From positions 496,001-560,000 of the forward strand of contig JACPUU010000012.1 in assembly GCA_016192075.1 (NCBI GenBank): a stretch of DNA of 64,000 nt, read 5' to 3'. Made by a program: the position numbers and the translations under genes. This document shows, piece after piece, positions 35,998 through 45,290 of the stretch. Numbering within the stretch: position 1 is the first letter of the stretch; every line of letters begins with the position of its first letter. The stretch is from Bacteroidota bacterium (GTDB taxonomy: Bacteria; Bacteroidota; Bacteroidia; Flavobacteriales_D; Crocinitomicaceae). Under the pieces are notes generated by a model. It was not told the origin of the DNA, did no database searches, and saw only the letters and a list, made by a program, of their open reading frames with translations.

Positions 35998-38114
35998 AAA
36001 ACTGCCTCGTCTTTCTTCTTTTTCTGTTTGTTACAGGCATTACAACAGAAGCTAACGGTCAAATGACCGCCGAAGAGGCGCATACGGTTGATTCACTGAA
36101 AAAAATCACCCTGTCCGGTGCGCATGATACCATTGTGCTGAGCGCTTACCTGGATTGGGACAACATCATTTATTATTACGATACCGAACTGGATATTGAA
36201 CTCAACCAAAAAATTCTGGAAATAACCAAACAGGGGTTGAAAAAAAACAACATCACGATCCAGGAAAAAGAAGCTTATTTCGGTTATAAAGGACTTGCCC
36301 TGAACAACCTTGGATTAATCTACATTGATTACGGTAATTACTTTGACGCACTAAAAAGCCTTCAGGAAAGCCTCCAGATTGCTGAATACTTTAAAGACAG
36401 CACCAAACAAGGCAATTGCCTGAACAATATTGGCATGATCTATAAACACATGGACATGACAGATAAGGCACTTGAGTACTATGACCGAAGCCTTCAGTTT
36501 ACCGGTGAAGATCATTATTCCCTCGCTACCTACTATAACAATGCCGGTATCTGTTACCTGGATATGGGAAATGACAGCATGGCCCTTGAATGTTATGCCA
36601 AAAGTATTGTCCATGCTGATTCTTGCAATGATAATGTGGGAAAAGGGAATACGCTTGCAAACATTGCGTTGGTTTACATGCGTGACAGTTTGTATCAGGA
36701 AGCACTCACCTACCTTCAGCAAGCCATTGAAAACTATGACAAGGTGGGTGAACAAAGCGGGCTTGCCTTTGCCATAAAAAACATAGGCGTCTGCTACCTT
36801 GAACTGGGAGACCTGACCAAAGCCATGGACTATTGCTCACGCGGACTTGGATTGGCTACAGAAAATAAATCACTCTCTGCCCAAAAAGAAAGCTGTGACT
36901 GTTTATACCGGGTATACAAACAAAAGGGCGATACAAAAAATGCACTGCGTTATCATGAGCTCTTTCACGTTTTTCGTGATTCATTGCAGGGAGCAGAGAA
37001 AAATGAAGAACTTTTGAAACTTGATTTTCAGTTCAATTCTGAACGGCAGCACCTGGCAGACAGTCTTGAATTTGCCAATGCACAGAATATTCAACGCCTG
37101 ACGTATGAAACAGATTTGCATAAAAAGGAAAAGACCCAGTATGTTTTATTTGCCGGTATCGGCATTCTGTTACTGGCCGGTATATTCATCTACCGCAGTT
37201 ACTATTTGAAAAAACGCGATGCTGAAATCATTGCCCGGCAAAAAGAAGAAGTAGAAACACAAAAACACCTGGTTGAAGAAAAAAACAAAGAAATTACCGA
37301 TAGTATCAATTATGCCAAGCGCATTCAGGAAGCAATTCTGCCAGGGCAACAGGTTTTTTCAAAATGTCTGCCGGACAGTTTTATTCTCTACAAACCAAAA
37401 GACATTGTAGCCGGTGACTTTTACTGGCTTGAAGAGGTGGGTGAAAAAATCATTTTTGCAGTAGCAGATTGCACCGGGCATGGTGTGCCAGGCGCTATGG
37501 TGAGTGTGGTTTGTCACAACGCACTTAACCGTTCCGTGAACGAATTTAAACTGACAGACCCCGGAAAAATACTGGACAAAACCCGGGAATTGGTTGCCGA
37601 GACATTTGACAGTACCCCCAACCAGGACAAACTTTCAGGTACAATACGCGATGGAATGGATATCAGCCTTTGCGTACTCAATAAACAAACGCATGAACTA
37701 AAATTTTCAGGCGCCAACAACAGCCTTTACCTTGTCCGTGATCAGCGCTTAACCGGCATCACCAACGCTAATATAGCCAGTGAAAAAATGACTGCTGCAA
37801 ACGGTCATTATTTAATGGAAGTAAAGGCAGACAAACAGCCCATTGGAAAATACGCCGATGAAAAACCTTTCTCCACTGTGCAGCTTAACCTGCAAAAAAA
37901 TGATATTCTTTACCTTTATACAGATGGTTACGCCGATCAGTTTGGCGGACCGGATGCTAAAAAATTTAAATACAAACAACTAAAAGAACTGCTCGTCAGA
38001 AATGCCAGTAAAAACCTTGATCAACAGGCACGCATGCTGAATGAATCATTTGAAAAATGGAAAGGCAATCTCGAACAAGTCGATGATGTCTGCCTGATGG
38101 GCGTTCGAATCTAA
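35994..38114 (+). CDS. TPR-repeat membrane protein with SpoIIE-type PP2C phosphatase
   Basis: 706 residues. Signal peptide (FLLFLFVTGITTEANG), then about six TPR units in the periplasm (residues ~90-330; NNLGLIYIDYGNYFDALKSL, NNAGICYLDMGNDSMALECY). One membrane helix follows (VLFAGIGILLLAGIFIY, ~380-398), then a cytoplasmic coiled coil (RQKEEVETQKHLVEEKNKEI). The SpoIIE domain (~445-706) has KPKDIVAGDFYWLE, ADCTGHGVPGAMVSVV and a C-terminal DDVCLMGVRI. Such proteins are common Bacteroidota sensors that dephosphorylate anti-sigma antagonists or other Ser/Thr-P targets. The start overlaps the split gene upstream. The partner is unknown. Confidence 0.92.
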   Translation: MKNCLVFLLFLFVTGITTEANGQMTAEEAHTVDSLKKITLSGAHDTIVLSAYLDWDNIIYYYDTELDIELNQKILEITKQGLKKNNITIQEKEAYFGYKGLALNNLGLIYIDYGNYFDALKSLQESLQIAEYFKDSTKQGNCLNNIGMIYKHMDMTDKALEYYDRSLQFTGEDHYSLATYYNNAGICYLDMGNDSMALECYAKSIVHADSCNDNVGKGNTLANIALVYMRDSLYQEALTYLQQAIENYDKVGEQSGLAFAIKNIGVCYLELGDLTKAMDYCSRGLGLATENKSLSAQKESCDCLYRVYKQKGDTKNALRYHELFHVFRDSLQGAEKNEELLKLDFQFNSERQHLADSLEFANAQNIQRLTYETDLHKKEKTQYVLFAGIGILLLAGIFIYRSYYLKKRDAEIIARQKEEVETQKHLVEEKNKEITDSINYAKRIQEAILPGQQVFSKCLPDSFILYKPKDIVAGDFYWLEEVGEKIIFAVADCTGHGVPGAMVSVVCHNALNRSVNEFKLTDPGKILDKTRELVAETFDSTPNQDKLSGTIRDGMDISLCVLNKQTHELKFSGANNSLYLVRDQRLTGITNANIASEKMTAANGHYLMEVKADKQPIGKYADEKPFSTVQLNLQKNDILYLYTDGYADQFGGPDAKKFKYKQLKELLVRNASKNLDQQARMLNESFEKWKGNLEQVDDVCLMGVRI

Positions 38115-38119
38115 AAAAC

Positions 38120-39373
38120 ATGAAATTTAACGAATTTAATTTAGACAGTTCTATACTCGAAGCCATATCCTATATGGGGTTTGAGAATGCAACCCCCATC
38201 CAGGAATTTTCAATTCCGGTAATTCTGCAAAACAAAGACCTGATTGCCTGCGCGCAAACAGGTACCGGAAAAACCGCCGCTTTTGTTTTACCTATTCTCA
38301 ACAAACTCAAAGACAAAAAAGAATCGTCTATTGACACCTTGATAATTGTTCCAACCCGCGAACTTGCCGTTCAGATTGAGCAGCAGATTCAGGGCCTCTC
38401 CTATTTTGTTTCAGTGGGTTCTGTGGCTATTTACGGCGGTGGTGACGGCAAAGGATGGGATGTACAAAAAGATGCCCTGGTTAATGGTACGGATATTATT
38501 GTAGCAACACCGGGTAAATTATTATCTCACCTCAAAATGGGGTATGTTGATTTCAGTAAAGTGAAACACCTGGTGCTTGATGAGGCTGACCGCATGCTGG
38601 ACATGGGTTTCAGTGATGATCTCAATAAAATCATTTCATACCTTCCGCAAGAGCGGCAAACGCTGATGTTTAGCGCCACCATGCCAAACCAGATCCGCAA
38701 CCTGGCCAAAAAAATTCTGAACAGTCCTGAAGAAATTTCACTTTCTATTTCAAAACCTGCTGCTGGTGTTTCACAATTCGCTTACCTGGCACACGAAGAT
38801 CAGAAAGACAAAGTGGTTAAACTCATTCTTGACAGCCGCAAAGAATACGATAGCATCATCATTTTTACATCGGCTAAAATGAAAGTAAATTCCATAGTGC
38901 GGTCTTTGCGTAAAAACGGTTACCAGGCCAAAGGTATTTCGTCAGACCTGGAGCAGGATCAACGTGAAGAAGTGCTGCAGGAATTCCGCTCAAAACGCCT
39001 GAAAGTGCTGGTAGCTACCGATGTTATGAGCCGCGGAATTGACATCAAGGAAATAAACATGGTGATCAATTACGATGTACCGCACGATGCTGAAGATTAT
39101 GTACACCGTATTGGAAGAACGGCACGTGCCAATACCAAGGGTGAAGCTTACACGCTTGTAAGCGGGCACGATATGCACAAGCTGCGGCGTATTGAAAAGC
39201 TGATTGAAATGGAGGTTCCCAAACTAACATTACCTGAAGAATTTGGCCCGGTACCGGTTGCCGGTGCTGCTTCTGAATCAGCCCCGGGCGCAAAGAAAAA
39301 GAAAAAGTTTTTCAAGAAAAAAAAGAAGCCGTCTGGTCAAAACAATACACCCGCGCCGCAAACAAAGGCTTAG
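38120..39373 (+). CDS. DEAD-box ATP-dependent RNA helicase (second copy)
   Basis: 417 residues with all core motifs: FENATPIQEFSIP (Q), AQTGTGKT (I), VPTRELAVQ (Ia), [20 protein letters not shown] (II), SATMP (III), ATDVMSRGIDI (V), HRIGRTARANT (VI). The short basic tail (KKKKKFFKKKKKPSGQ) is RNA-binding in type. It is about as long as the RhlE at 5694-7025 but has a different linker and tail, so the two are likely functional variants. It starts 5 bp after the SpoIIE phosphatase and ends 3 bp from the convergent nitronate monooxygenase. Confidence 0.94.
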   Translation: MKFNEFNLDSSILEAISYMGFENATPIQEFSIPVILQNKDLIACAQTGTGKTAAFVLPILNKLKDKKESSIDTLIIVPTRELAVQIEQQIQGLSYFVSVGSVAIYGGGDGKGWDVQKDALVNGTDIIVATPGKLLSHLKMGYVDFSKVKHLVLDEADRMLDMGFSDDLNKIISYLPQERQTLMFSATMPNQIRNLAKKILNSPEEISLSISKPAAGVSQFAYLAHEDQKDKVVKLILDSRKEYDSIIIFTSAKMKVNSIVRSLRKNGYQAKGISSDLEQDQREEVLQEFRSKRLKVLVATDVMSRGIDIKEINMVINYDVPHDAEDYVHRIGRTARANTKGEAYTLVSGHDMHKLRRIEKLIEMEVPKLTLPEEFGPVPVAGAASESAPGAKKKKKFFKKKKKPSGQNNTPAPQTKA

Positions 39374-39376
39374 TCT

Positions 39377-40324
39377 TTACTGTGGCGTTACCAGGTCTTT
39401 TACAATGGCTGCAATGGGCCTTATAGCTGTTACATTTTCAATGCTTGGCCCTGCACACCACACGGTTTTGTAGGTTGCCCCAAATGCTGATTTTTCAAGC
39501 GATTTCATGCCTTTAACAAACGTGAGCATTTTTACCCACTTTTTGAGCCGTTTATTTTTGCTGAGAAAACGTTCAAACCGGTTTTGCCGGGTTCCTATTT
39601 TCTGCACATAAGGGGTATTAATGACGGTACAAGGTGTGCCAGATACTTTTGTACTCATAACAATATCTTTGGCGCCATAATCCACACACGCCTGCTTATA
39701 TTCTTTGGACACGTCTGACTCATCACTGGCAATAAACAAGCTGCCCACAGAAACGCCGCAGGCCCCCATGTTCAGCATTTTCTGCAGCTCGTCGTAGTTA
39801 CCCACCCCACCTGCTGAAATAACCGGTATACTGCAGTTTTTTACAAGCACAGGTACTAATTCTTCGGGCGATAAATTTCCCGCATGGCCGCCGGCACGGT
39901 TGTTTACAGCAATAACCGCATCAGCCCCCAGCGATTCCACTTTTTTTGCATACGCCAGGTCAACCACATCACAAAACACTTTAATGCCGTGCGGTTTACA
40001 GGCCTTAATAACTGTTTCAGGTGAACCAAGCGATGTAATAATATAATCAACCTTTAACTCTACACAGGTTTTCAGGTGCTGCGCAGCTTTGGGGTTTGAT
40101 TTGTTGACAATAATGTTTATGCCGATAGGTCCTGTGGTTTTTGATCGGATTTCCGCAATTGCCGCCCTGAATTCTTCATCGGTGCGGTAATTTAATGCCG
40201 GCACAGCACCTGAGATTCCAGCATTACCTGCGGCTATCAGCATTTTTGCATTTGACACCAGGAACATGGGCGCCATTATAACCGGGTATTTAATTCCGAG
40301 AATTTCAGTGAGTGATTTTGACAT
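39377..40324 (-). CDS. Nitronate monooxygenase (2-nitropropane dioxygenase family)
   Basis: 315 residues, FMN-dependent TIM barrel. Signatures: YPVIMAPMFLVSNAKMLIAAG at the N-terminus, GPIGINIIV, the FMN phosphate motif VISAGGVGNYDELQKML, and NNRAGGHAG with the catalytic His region. Oxidises alkyl nitronates or propionate-3-nitronate to carbonyl compounds and nitrite; related family members are enoyl-ACP reductase FabK, so substrate is not certain. A TAACTTTG box (minus strand, 40330-40337) lies ~6 bp upstream of the start. Monocistronic. Confidence 0.9.
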   Translation of the reverse strand: MSKSLTEILGIKYPVIMAPMFLVSNAKMLIAAGNAGISGAVPALNYRTDEEFRAAIAEIRSKTTGPIGINIIVNKSNPKAAQHLKTCVELKVDYIITSLGSPETVIKACKPHGIKVFCDVVDLAYAKKVESLGADAVIAVNNRAGGHAGNLSPEELVPVLVKNCSIPVISAGGVGNYDELQKMLNMGACGVSVGSLFIASDESDVSKEYKQACVDYGAKDIVMSTKVSGTPCTVINTPYVQKIGTRQNRFERFLSKNKRLKKWVKMLTFVKGMKSLEKSAFGATYKTVWCAGPSIENVTAIRPIAAIVKDLVTPQ

Positions 40325-40453
40325 AGTTCCAAAGTTAGATAAAAAAAGAAAGAGGCAAGAGCCATAAGGCGACGGAGAATTGACTCCCCTGACCCTCTTT
40401 ACGCTTGCCTCTTTCCTGCGCTGTAGTAAGCGCTTTTTACTCTTGCCTGAAAA

Positions 40454-41425
40454 TTATTGTCCCAGTACGTAAGCAAAAATCAACGGTGCCACAATGGTAG
40501 CATCTGACTCTACAATAAATTTGGGCGTATTGACATCCAGTTTACCCCAGGTGATTTTTTCGTTGGGAACAGCACCTGAATACGATCCGTAACTGGTGGT
40601 TGAATCAGATATCTGGCAGAAATAAGCCCAGAAAGGGACATCGTGCATTTCCATATCCTGGTAGAGCATTGGCACCACACAAATTGGAAAATCGCCGGCA
40701 ATTCCACCACCAATCTGAAAGAAACCAATTCCTTTCCCACGTCCGTTTTTGGTATAATAATCAGCCAGCCACATCATGTATTCAACACCTGATTTCATGG
40801 TTGTTGGCTTGAAAGTACCTTTGATGCAGTACGATGCAAAAATATTTCCCATGGTTGAATCTTCCCAGCCGGGAACCACAATTGGCAGATTTTTTTCTGC
40901 AGCGGCAATCATCCAGCTGTCTTTCGGATCAATTTCATAATACTGTTTCAGTACGCCTGAATTCAGCATCTGGTACATAAACTCGTGTGGAAAATAGCGT
41001 TCTCCTTTTGAGTCAGCATTGTTCCAGATTTCAAACAGGTGTTTTTGCAATCTGCGGAATGCTTCTTCTTCCGGAATGCAGGTATCTGTTACACGGTTGT
41101 AGTGATTTTCCAGCAAATCCCACTCTTCCTGCGGGCTCAGATCACGGTAGTTTGGAACACGTTTGTATGAATTGTGAGCCACCAGGTTCATAATGTCTTC
41201 TTCCAGGTTTGCACCTGTGCAGGAAATGATGTGAATTTTATCCTGGCGAATCATTTCAGCCAGTGATTTTCCAAGCTCAGCAGTACTCATAGCACCGGCC
41301 AGCGTTACCATCATTTTACCGTTGTCCAGCAAATGTGTCTCATATCCTTTTGCGGCATCAACCAGCGCAGCTGCATTAAAATGCAGGTAATGTTTTTCAA
41401 TGAATTGTGAAATTGGTCCTTTCAT
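40454..41425 (-). CDS. Deoxyhypusine synthase-like protein
   Basis: 323 residues of the deoxyhypusine synthase family. N-terminal AGAMSTAELGKSLAEMI and CTGANLEEDIMNLVAHNSY are NAD-binding blocks. The C-terminal TSYGSYSGAVPNEKITWGKL keeps the active-site Lys (WGK). Bacteria lack eIF5A, and characterised bacterial relatives make homospermidine or other polyamine conjugates with the same aminobutyl-transfer chemistry. It lies downstream of arginine decarboxylase on the same strand, 76 bp apart, which supports polyamine synthesis. No agmatinase or agmatine deiminase is present in the window. Confidence 0.9.
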   Translation of the reverse strand: MKGPISQFIEKHYLHFNAAALVDAAKGYETHLLDNGKMMVTLAGAMSTAELGKSLAEMIRQDKIHIISCTGANLEEDIMNLVAHNSYKRVPNYRDLSPQEEWDLLENHYNRVTDTCIPEEEAFRRLQKHLFEIWNNADSKGERYFPHEFMYQMLNSGVLKQYYEIDPKDSWMIAAAEKNLPIVVPGWEDSTMGNIFASYCIKGTFKPTTMKSGVEYMMWLADYYTKNGRGKGIGFFQIGGGIAGDFPICVVPMLYQDMEMHDVPFWAYFCQISDSTTSYGSYSGAVPNEKITWGKLDVNTPKFIVESDATIVAPLIFAYVLGQ

Positions 41426-41501
41426 TTTTTTTGTTTTTTTTCATCCGACAAAGCTTGCACCACTGCTAAATTTCAGGCGGCACGCAATTAACTCAGGCGG
41501 A

Positions 41502-43070
41502 TTATTCTATTGGTAATTGTTTAATTGTTCGTTTTGGTTTTGGTGTGTTTTTTACTTTGCTTTTAGGCTCCGCTTTAACAGGCGTTTTTTTCTCTGTCCC
41601 CTCTTCTTTTGGTACCCGCACTGCCTTTTTTACCGGCTTTACTTCTTCAGTCGACTTGAGTGATGTTTTAATGGCCGGTTTGGTTTTTTTCGGATACCCG
41701 AGAATGCCCAGCATATCATCAGCAGTCTGCTCTTCTGAAAAAACGGTTACGTTCTCTTCGTCATCAATAATGACATGTTTGGGTTGTGGAATCAGGCAGT
41801 GGTGAATGCCTCCGAAACCGCCGATACTTTCCTGGTAAGCACCAATATTAAAGAAACCAATATAAAGCGGTTTTTTAGGGTTAAATACCGGCAGGTAAAT
41901 GGCGTTGACGTGCTGCTCTGAGTTGTAATAATCATCGCTGTCACAAGTCATACCACCCAACAAAACCCGCTGATAACGATCGTTCCAGCGATTGATCGGC
42001 AGCATAATAAACCGCTTGTTGATAGCCCATGAATCAGGCAGCGTGGTAATGAATGATGAGTTAATCATGTTCCACTTTTCACGATCGTTTTGTTTTTTCT
42101 GGTACAATACTTCGTAAATAATACCACCGCTTTCACCTACTGTAAAAGAGCCAAACTCCGTAAAAATATGCGGTTCACGCACCCCGTGTTCTTTACAGGC
42201 TGCCTTGATCTGTGCTACAATTTCATTCACCATGTAGCGGTAATCAAAATCAAAAGCCAGTGAGTTTTTGATGGGGAAACCACCGCCAATGTTAAGGCTG
42301 TCAACTGACGGACACACTTTTTTAAGGCGGCAATAAACGTCCAGACATTTGGATAGTTCATTCCAGTAATAGGCTGAATCGTTGATACCGGTATTGATAA
42401 AGAAGTGAAGCATTTTCAGTTCAAATTTTTCATTTGGCTGAATTTCTTCTTCGTAAAACGATACGATGTCTTTATACCCGATTCCCAAACGGCTGGTGTA
42501 GAACGGAAACTTCGGCTCCTCTTCAGATGCAATACGAATACCAACTTTAAATGATTTGTCAGTGGCTTTGTTGAGCAGCCCCAGCTCTTCGTAATTGTCA
42601 ATGATCGGAATGGTGTTTTTAAACCCGTCATTGATCAGGTCAGCAATATTCTGAATGTAAGCACCGCGCTTAAAGCCGTTGCAAATGATAAAATTTTCTT
42701 TGTTGAGCTTACCTGCATCAATAAGGCTGCGCACAATGTTTACATCAAAAGCTGAAGAGGTTTCAATGTGTACTTCATTATCTACCGCTTCATTAATTAC
42801 ATGTGAAAAATGTGAACTTTTGGTGCAGTAACAATAATGGTAATTGCCGCGGTATTTTGTGTTTTCAAACGCACGGGCAAACCAGCGTTTGGCGCGTTTG
42901 ATGTTGTTACCAATTTGTGGAAGATAGGTAAACCGCAGCGGCGTACCATGTTGTTTGATCAGTTTCATTAAATCTACGCCATGCCAGCGTAGGTTATCTT
43001 TTTCAAGGGTGAACTCTGCTTGTGGAAAATCAAAGGTTTGTTCAATGAGGTCTTTATATTGCGTTTGCAT
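41502..43070 (-). CDS. speA: Arginine decarboxylase (biosynthetic, PLP, alanine-racemase fold)
   Basis: 522 residues. PLP Lys in YHYCYCTKSSHFSHV, then NFIICNGFKRGAY, GIRIASEEEPKFPFYTSRLG, NIGGGFPI (phosphate loop), and CDSDDYYNSE near the C-terminus (the CxxDD substrate motif). Much shorter than E. coli SpeA (658), but like the compact Bacteroidota enzymes. The last ~70 residues are a Lys/Pro-rich low-complexity tail (KPVKKAVRVPKEEGTEKKTP) not seen in most members. It converts arginine to agmatine in the cytoplasm. Cotranscription with the deoxyhypusine-synthase-like gene is likely. Confidence 0.92.
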   Translation of the reverse strand: MQTQYKDLIEQTFDFPQAEFTLEKDNLRWHGVDLMKLIKQHGTPLRFTYLPQIGNNIKRAKRWFARAFENTKYRGNYHYCYCTKSSHFSHVINEAVDNEVHIETSSAFDVNIVRSLIDAGKLNKENFIICNGFKRGAYIQNIADLINDGFKNTIPIIDNYEELGLLNKATDKSFKVGIRIASEEEPKFPFYTSRLGIGYKDIVSFYEEEIQPNEKFELKMLHFFINTGINDSAYYWNELSKCLDVYCRLKKVCPSVDSLNIGGGFPIKNSLAFDFDYRYMVNEIVAQIKAACKEHGVREPHIFTEFGSFTVGESGGIIYEVLYQKKQNDREKWNMINSSFITTLPDSWAINKRFIMLPINRWNDRYQRVLLGGMTCDSDDYYNSEQHVNAIYLPVFNPKKPLYIGFFNIGAYQESIGGFGGIHHCLIPQPKHVIIDDEENVTVFSEEQTADDMLGILGYPKKTKPAIKTSLKSTEEVKPVKKAVRVPKEEGTEKKTPVKAEPKSKVKNTPKPKRTIKQLPIE

Positions 43071-43324
43071 TTACGGACATTTATTTATTTTTTTGTTAAT
43101 GCGTGAATTACCAGTAAAAAATAAATGTCACTCAGATTCGAATGCTCAGAAATCTGAAAATCAAGCTATAGTGTTTCATCGTTTGTTAAACCTTTTTTGG
43201 TCATGACCTCCGGCGCCGCTTCATTTCGCCGATCAGGCTTTTGCATTTTGCCGCTAAATTACAGAAAAAATAAACCCACAGCCTTTTTTTTTATTAAATG
43301 GGAATTAACATGCTGTAGGATAAA

Positions 43325-43350
43325 GGTGGCCTCGGCTACGCTCGGCCACC
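43325..43350. repeat. Core-and-arms palindromic element, copy A
   Basis: GGTGGCC + 12-nt core TCGGCTACGCTC + GGCCACC: the 7-bp arms are perfectly complementary. The core equals that of the elements at 43437 and 49595, but the arms differ. A half copy with the same core and right arm lies at 43377-43397. Confidence 0.85.
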
Positions 43351-43436
43351 GTTTATTCCCTATACTGAGTTCTGATTCGGCTACGCTCGGCCACCTGTTT
43401 TAACCCTGGATCTAAACTCATTTATTCAGCAGAACT

Positions 43437-43462
43437 GCACACTGAGCGTAGTCGAAGTGTGC
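43437..43462. repeat. Core-and-arms palindromic element, copy B (reverse orientation)
   Basis: GCACACT + GAGCGTAGTCGA + AGTGTGC. The core is the reverse complement of TCGACTACGCTC, differing from copy A by one base. The 7-bp arms are perfectly complementary to each other but unrelated to those of copy A. It ends 9 bp before the stop codon of the isoaspartyl peptidase gene. Confidence 0.85.
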
Positions 43463-43470
43463 GGTTTAAT

Positions 43471-44418
43471 TTAATCCCTATAGATAGCCGTAGCAATTTC
43501 TTCACCCTGCTTCACTGACGCCCGGTACATCCCTTCTGAATTAAACGGCAGTTCAATGTTACCATTGGCATCAAGGGCCACCAGGCCCCCTTCACCCCCA
43601 ATTTTGACAAGCTTTTTATGAACCACTTCATCACAGGCATCTTTCAGTGAAAGCCCTTTGTATTCCATCAGGCAGGAGATGTCATAAGCCACCACCGAGC
43701 GGATAAAAAACTCACCATGCCCGGTACAGGACACGGCACAGGTTTTATTGTTGGCATAGGTGCCAGCTCCAATAATGGGGCTGTCACCTGCCCTGCCGAA
43801 TTTTTTGTTGGTCATACCGCCTGTGGAGGTAGCTGCTGCTATGTTTCCATGAACGTCCAGGGCAACAGCGCCTACCGTGCCGAATTTCTTTTTGTTGTCT
43901 TCTGCACTTGCCTCACCGCTGTGATCCAGAAAAACACGGTCTGTCTTCTTAGCCTCCTGCAACTGATCGTAACGGGCCTGTACAAAAAAGTACGCATCAT
44001 CAGCAAATTCAGCATCGATGGACCGCGCAAAAGTTGCTGCACCTTCACCGCACATCAATACGTGTTCTGATTTTTCCATGATGGCACGCGCCAGCGAAAC
44101 CGGGTTTTTAATGTTTCTGACTCCCGCAACGGCTCCGGCTTGCAGCGTATCACCCCGCATGATGGAAGCATCCAGTTCATTCTTACCGTCATTGGTAAAA
44201 ACGGCACCCCGGCCGGCATTAAACAGCGGATTATTTTCCAGGCTCCGTACGGCAGCTTCTACCGCATCAAGTGCCGTTCCCTTGTTTTTGAGAATTGCTT
44301 CACCCGCCTCAATAGCATCTTTTAATCCCTGACGGTATTGATTTTCCTTTTCAGGTGTCATCAACGATTTCAGAATAGTTCCGGCTCCGCCGTGAATGGC
44401 TAATGCGTAGTTGGTCAT
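43471..44418 (-). CDS. iaaA: Isoaspartyl peptidase / plant-type L-asparaginase
   Basis: 315 residues, Ntn hydrolase. N-terminal ALAIHGGAGTILKSLM, GTALDAVEAAVRSLENNPLFNAGRGAVF, DASIMRGD, and the self-cleavage/nucleophile site KFGTVGAVALD (Thr), then TSTGGMTNKKFGRAGDSPI and the GHGEFFIRSVVAYDI block. Cleaves isoaspartyl dipeptides and asparagine in the cytoplasm (no signal peptide), so it differs from the exported glycosylasparaginase at 22152 in location and probably substrate. Confidence 0.94.
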   Translation of the reverse strand: MTNYALAIHGGAGTILKSLMTPEKENQYRQGLKDAIEAGEAILKNKGTALDAVEAAVRSLENNPLFNAGRGAVFTNDGKNELDASIMRGDTLQAGAVAGVRNIKNPVSLARAIMEKSEHVLMCGEGAATFARSIDAEFADDAYFFVQARYDQLQEAKKTDRVFLDHSGEASAEDNKKKFGTVGAVALDVHGNIAAATSTGGMTNKKFGRAGDSPIIGAGTYANNKTCAVSCTGHGEFFIRSVVAYDISCLMEYKGLSLKDACDEVVHKKLVKIGGEGGLVALDANGNIELPFNSEGMYRASVKQGEEIATAIYRD

Positions 44419-44493
44419 GTCCGTTTTAGTTTGCCGTGAAGGTAGTGAAAAGGGATCAGTTATGCGGATGAAATGACGTTTTACTGTCGGTGA

Positions 44494-45066
44494 TCACCAC
44501 ACCGGGCGCTTGTAGATACGGCCATTGCAGAACAATGATTCCGTTGTTTCATTTTTCAGGTGACAGGTCACTTCATAGGTTGTATCATGCTCATAATCTT
44601 CAGCAACCAGGCATTGTTTTTCTTCATCCGGTTCAGCGTCATACTTCTCCACTTCCTGATCGGGCCCGGCTGAAAATACAAGCTGAAAGCGATCAAATGA
44701 TTTTGGAATTACCTGCAGATACGATTCGTTTTCACCATCCCAATGGCCCAGGAGTGAATCTGTAAAATTACCCAAGTAAACTTTTAACAGGTTGGTTTCA
44801 AGGATCATACTCCTAACATTTTCGATCACCTGCATTGCATTATCCGTCTCTGACACAACGGTATAAATGGTGGTTTGCTGTTTTCCGTTTTTGCGGTAGA
44901 TCATTTCAAGTATCAGCTTATCTCCCTCACGCCGCCATGATTTGCCGGTAAATAAATCCCAATTCAGCAATTTCAATTCTCCGTTTGGTCTCAGCTCATA
45001 GCCGTCATAGCCACCCATTTTATTATCCATCCACCAGATCTGGTTTGAAATTACTCTGTCTTTCAT
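44494..45066 (-). CDS. Lipocalin-like beta-barrel protein, unknown
   Basis: 190 residues, no signal peptide. Strand-rich with short charged turns, opening WWMDNKMGGYDGYELRPNGE and LLNWDLFTGKSWRREGDKLI, a pattern like small Bacteroidota lipocalin-like (calycin) proteins. Four cysteines lie in the C-terminal half (QCLVAED, VTCHLKN, LFCNGRI). I do not recognise a specific family. It is on the same strand as the isoaspartyl peptidase, 75 bp upstream of it. Confidence 0.65.
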   Translation of the reverse strand: MKDRVISNQIWWMDNKMGGYDGYELRPNGELKLLNWDLFTGKSWRREGDKLILEMIYRKNGKQQTTIYTVVSETDNAMQVIENVRSMILETNLLKVYLGNFTDSLLGHWDGENESYLQVIPKSFDRFQLVFSAGPDQEVEKYDAEPDEEKQCLVAEDYEHDTTYEVTCHLKNETTESLFCNGRIYKRPVW

Positions 45067-45290
45067 TGTGCTTATACCGTTTGTTTCTGATCAGTGACTG
45101 CAAATGATACCTAAAAAAAGTAGTTATGCGACGCTTTGTTTTTATGCAGCTAGCAAAAAGAAAACCGACCAAAAATGAAATCTAACTACCGGTGGTGATT
45201 TTAGAGCGAGCGGTAGTGAATCGCTTTTTAAGTGGGAAGCCTGGCTATGCCAAACCTTTCACTGCGGATTCGTGCTACAGCCAGAGATCT

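Larger units (their letters stand above)
43071..43470. other. 400-bp intergenic region with palindromic elements
   Basis: Between speA and the isoaspartyl peptidase (both minus). No gene is supported: the + strand ORFs in the track overlap the repeats and lack coding character. It contains three copies of the TCGRCTACGCTC-core element (separate entries at 43325 and 43437, plus a half copy at 43377-43397). Confidence 0.7.

Noticed and set aside
43197-43403. ORF spanning the palindromic repeats
   Set aside because: No coding features; it runs through the TCGGCTACGCTC element and a T-rich stretch.
43471-44418. Duplicate of the glycosylasparaginase at 22152
   Set aside because: Same fold but different signal peptide status, motifs and neighbours; a distant paralog, not a recent duplicate.
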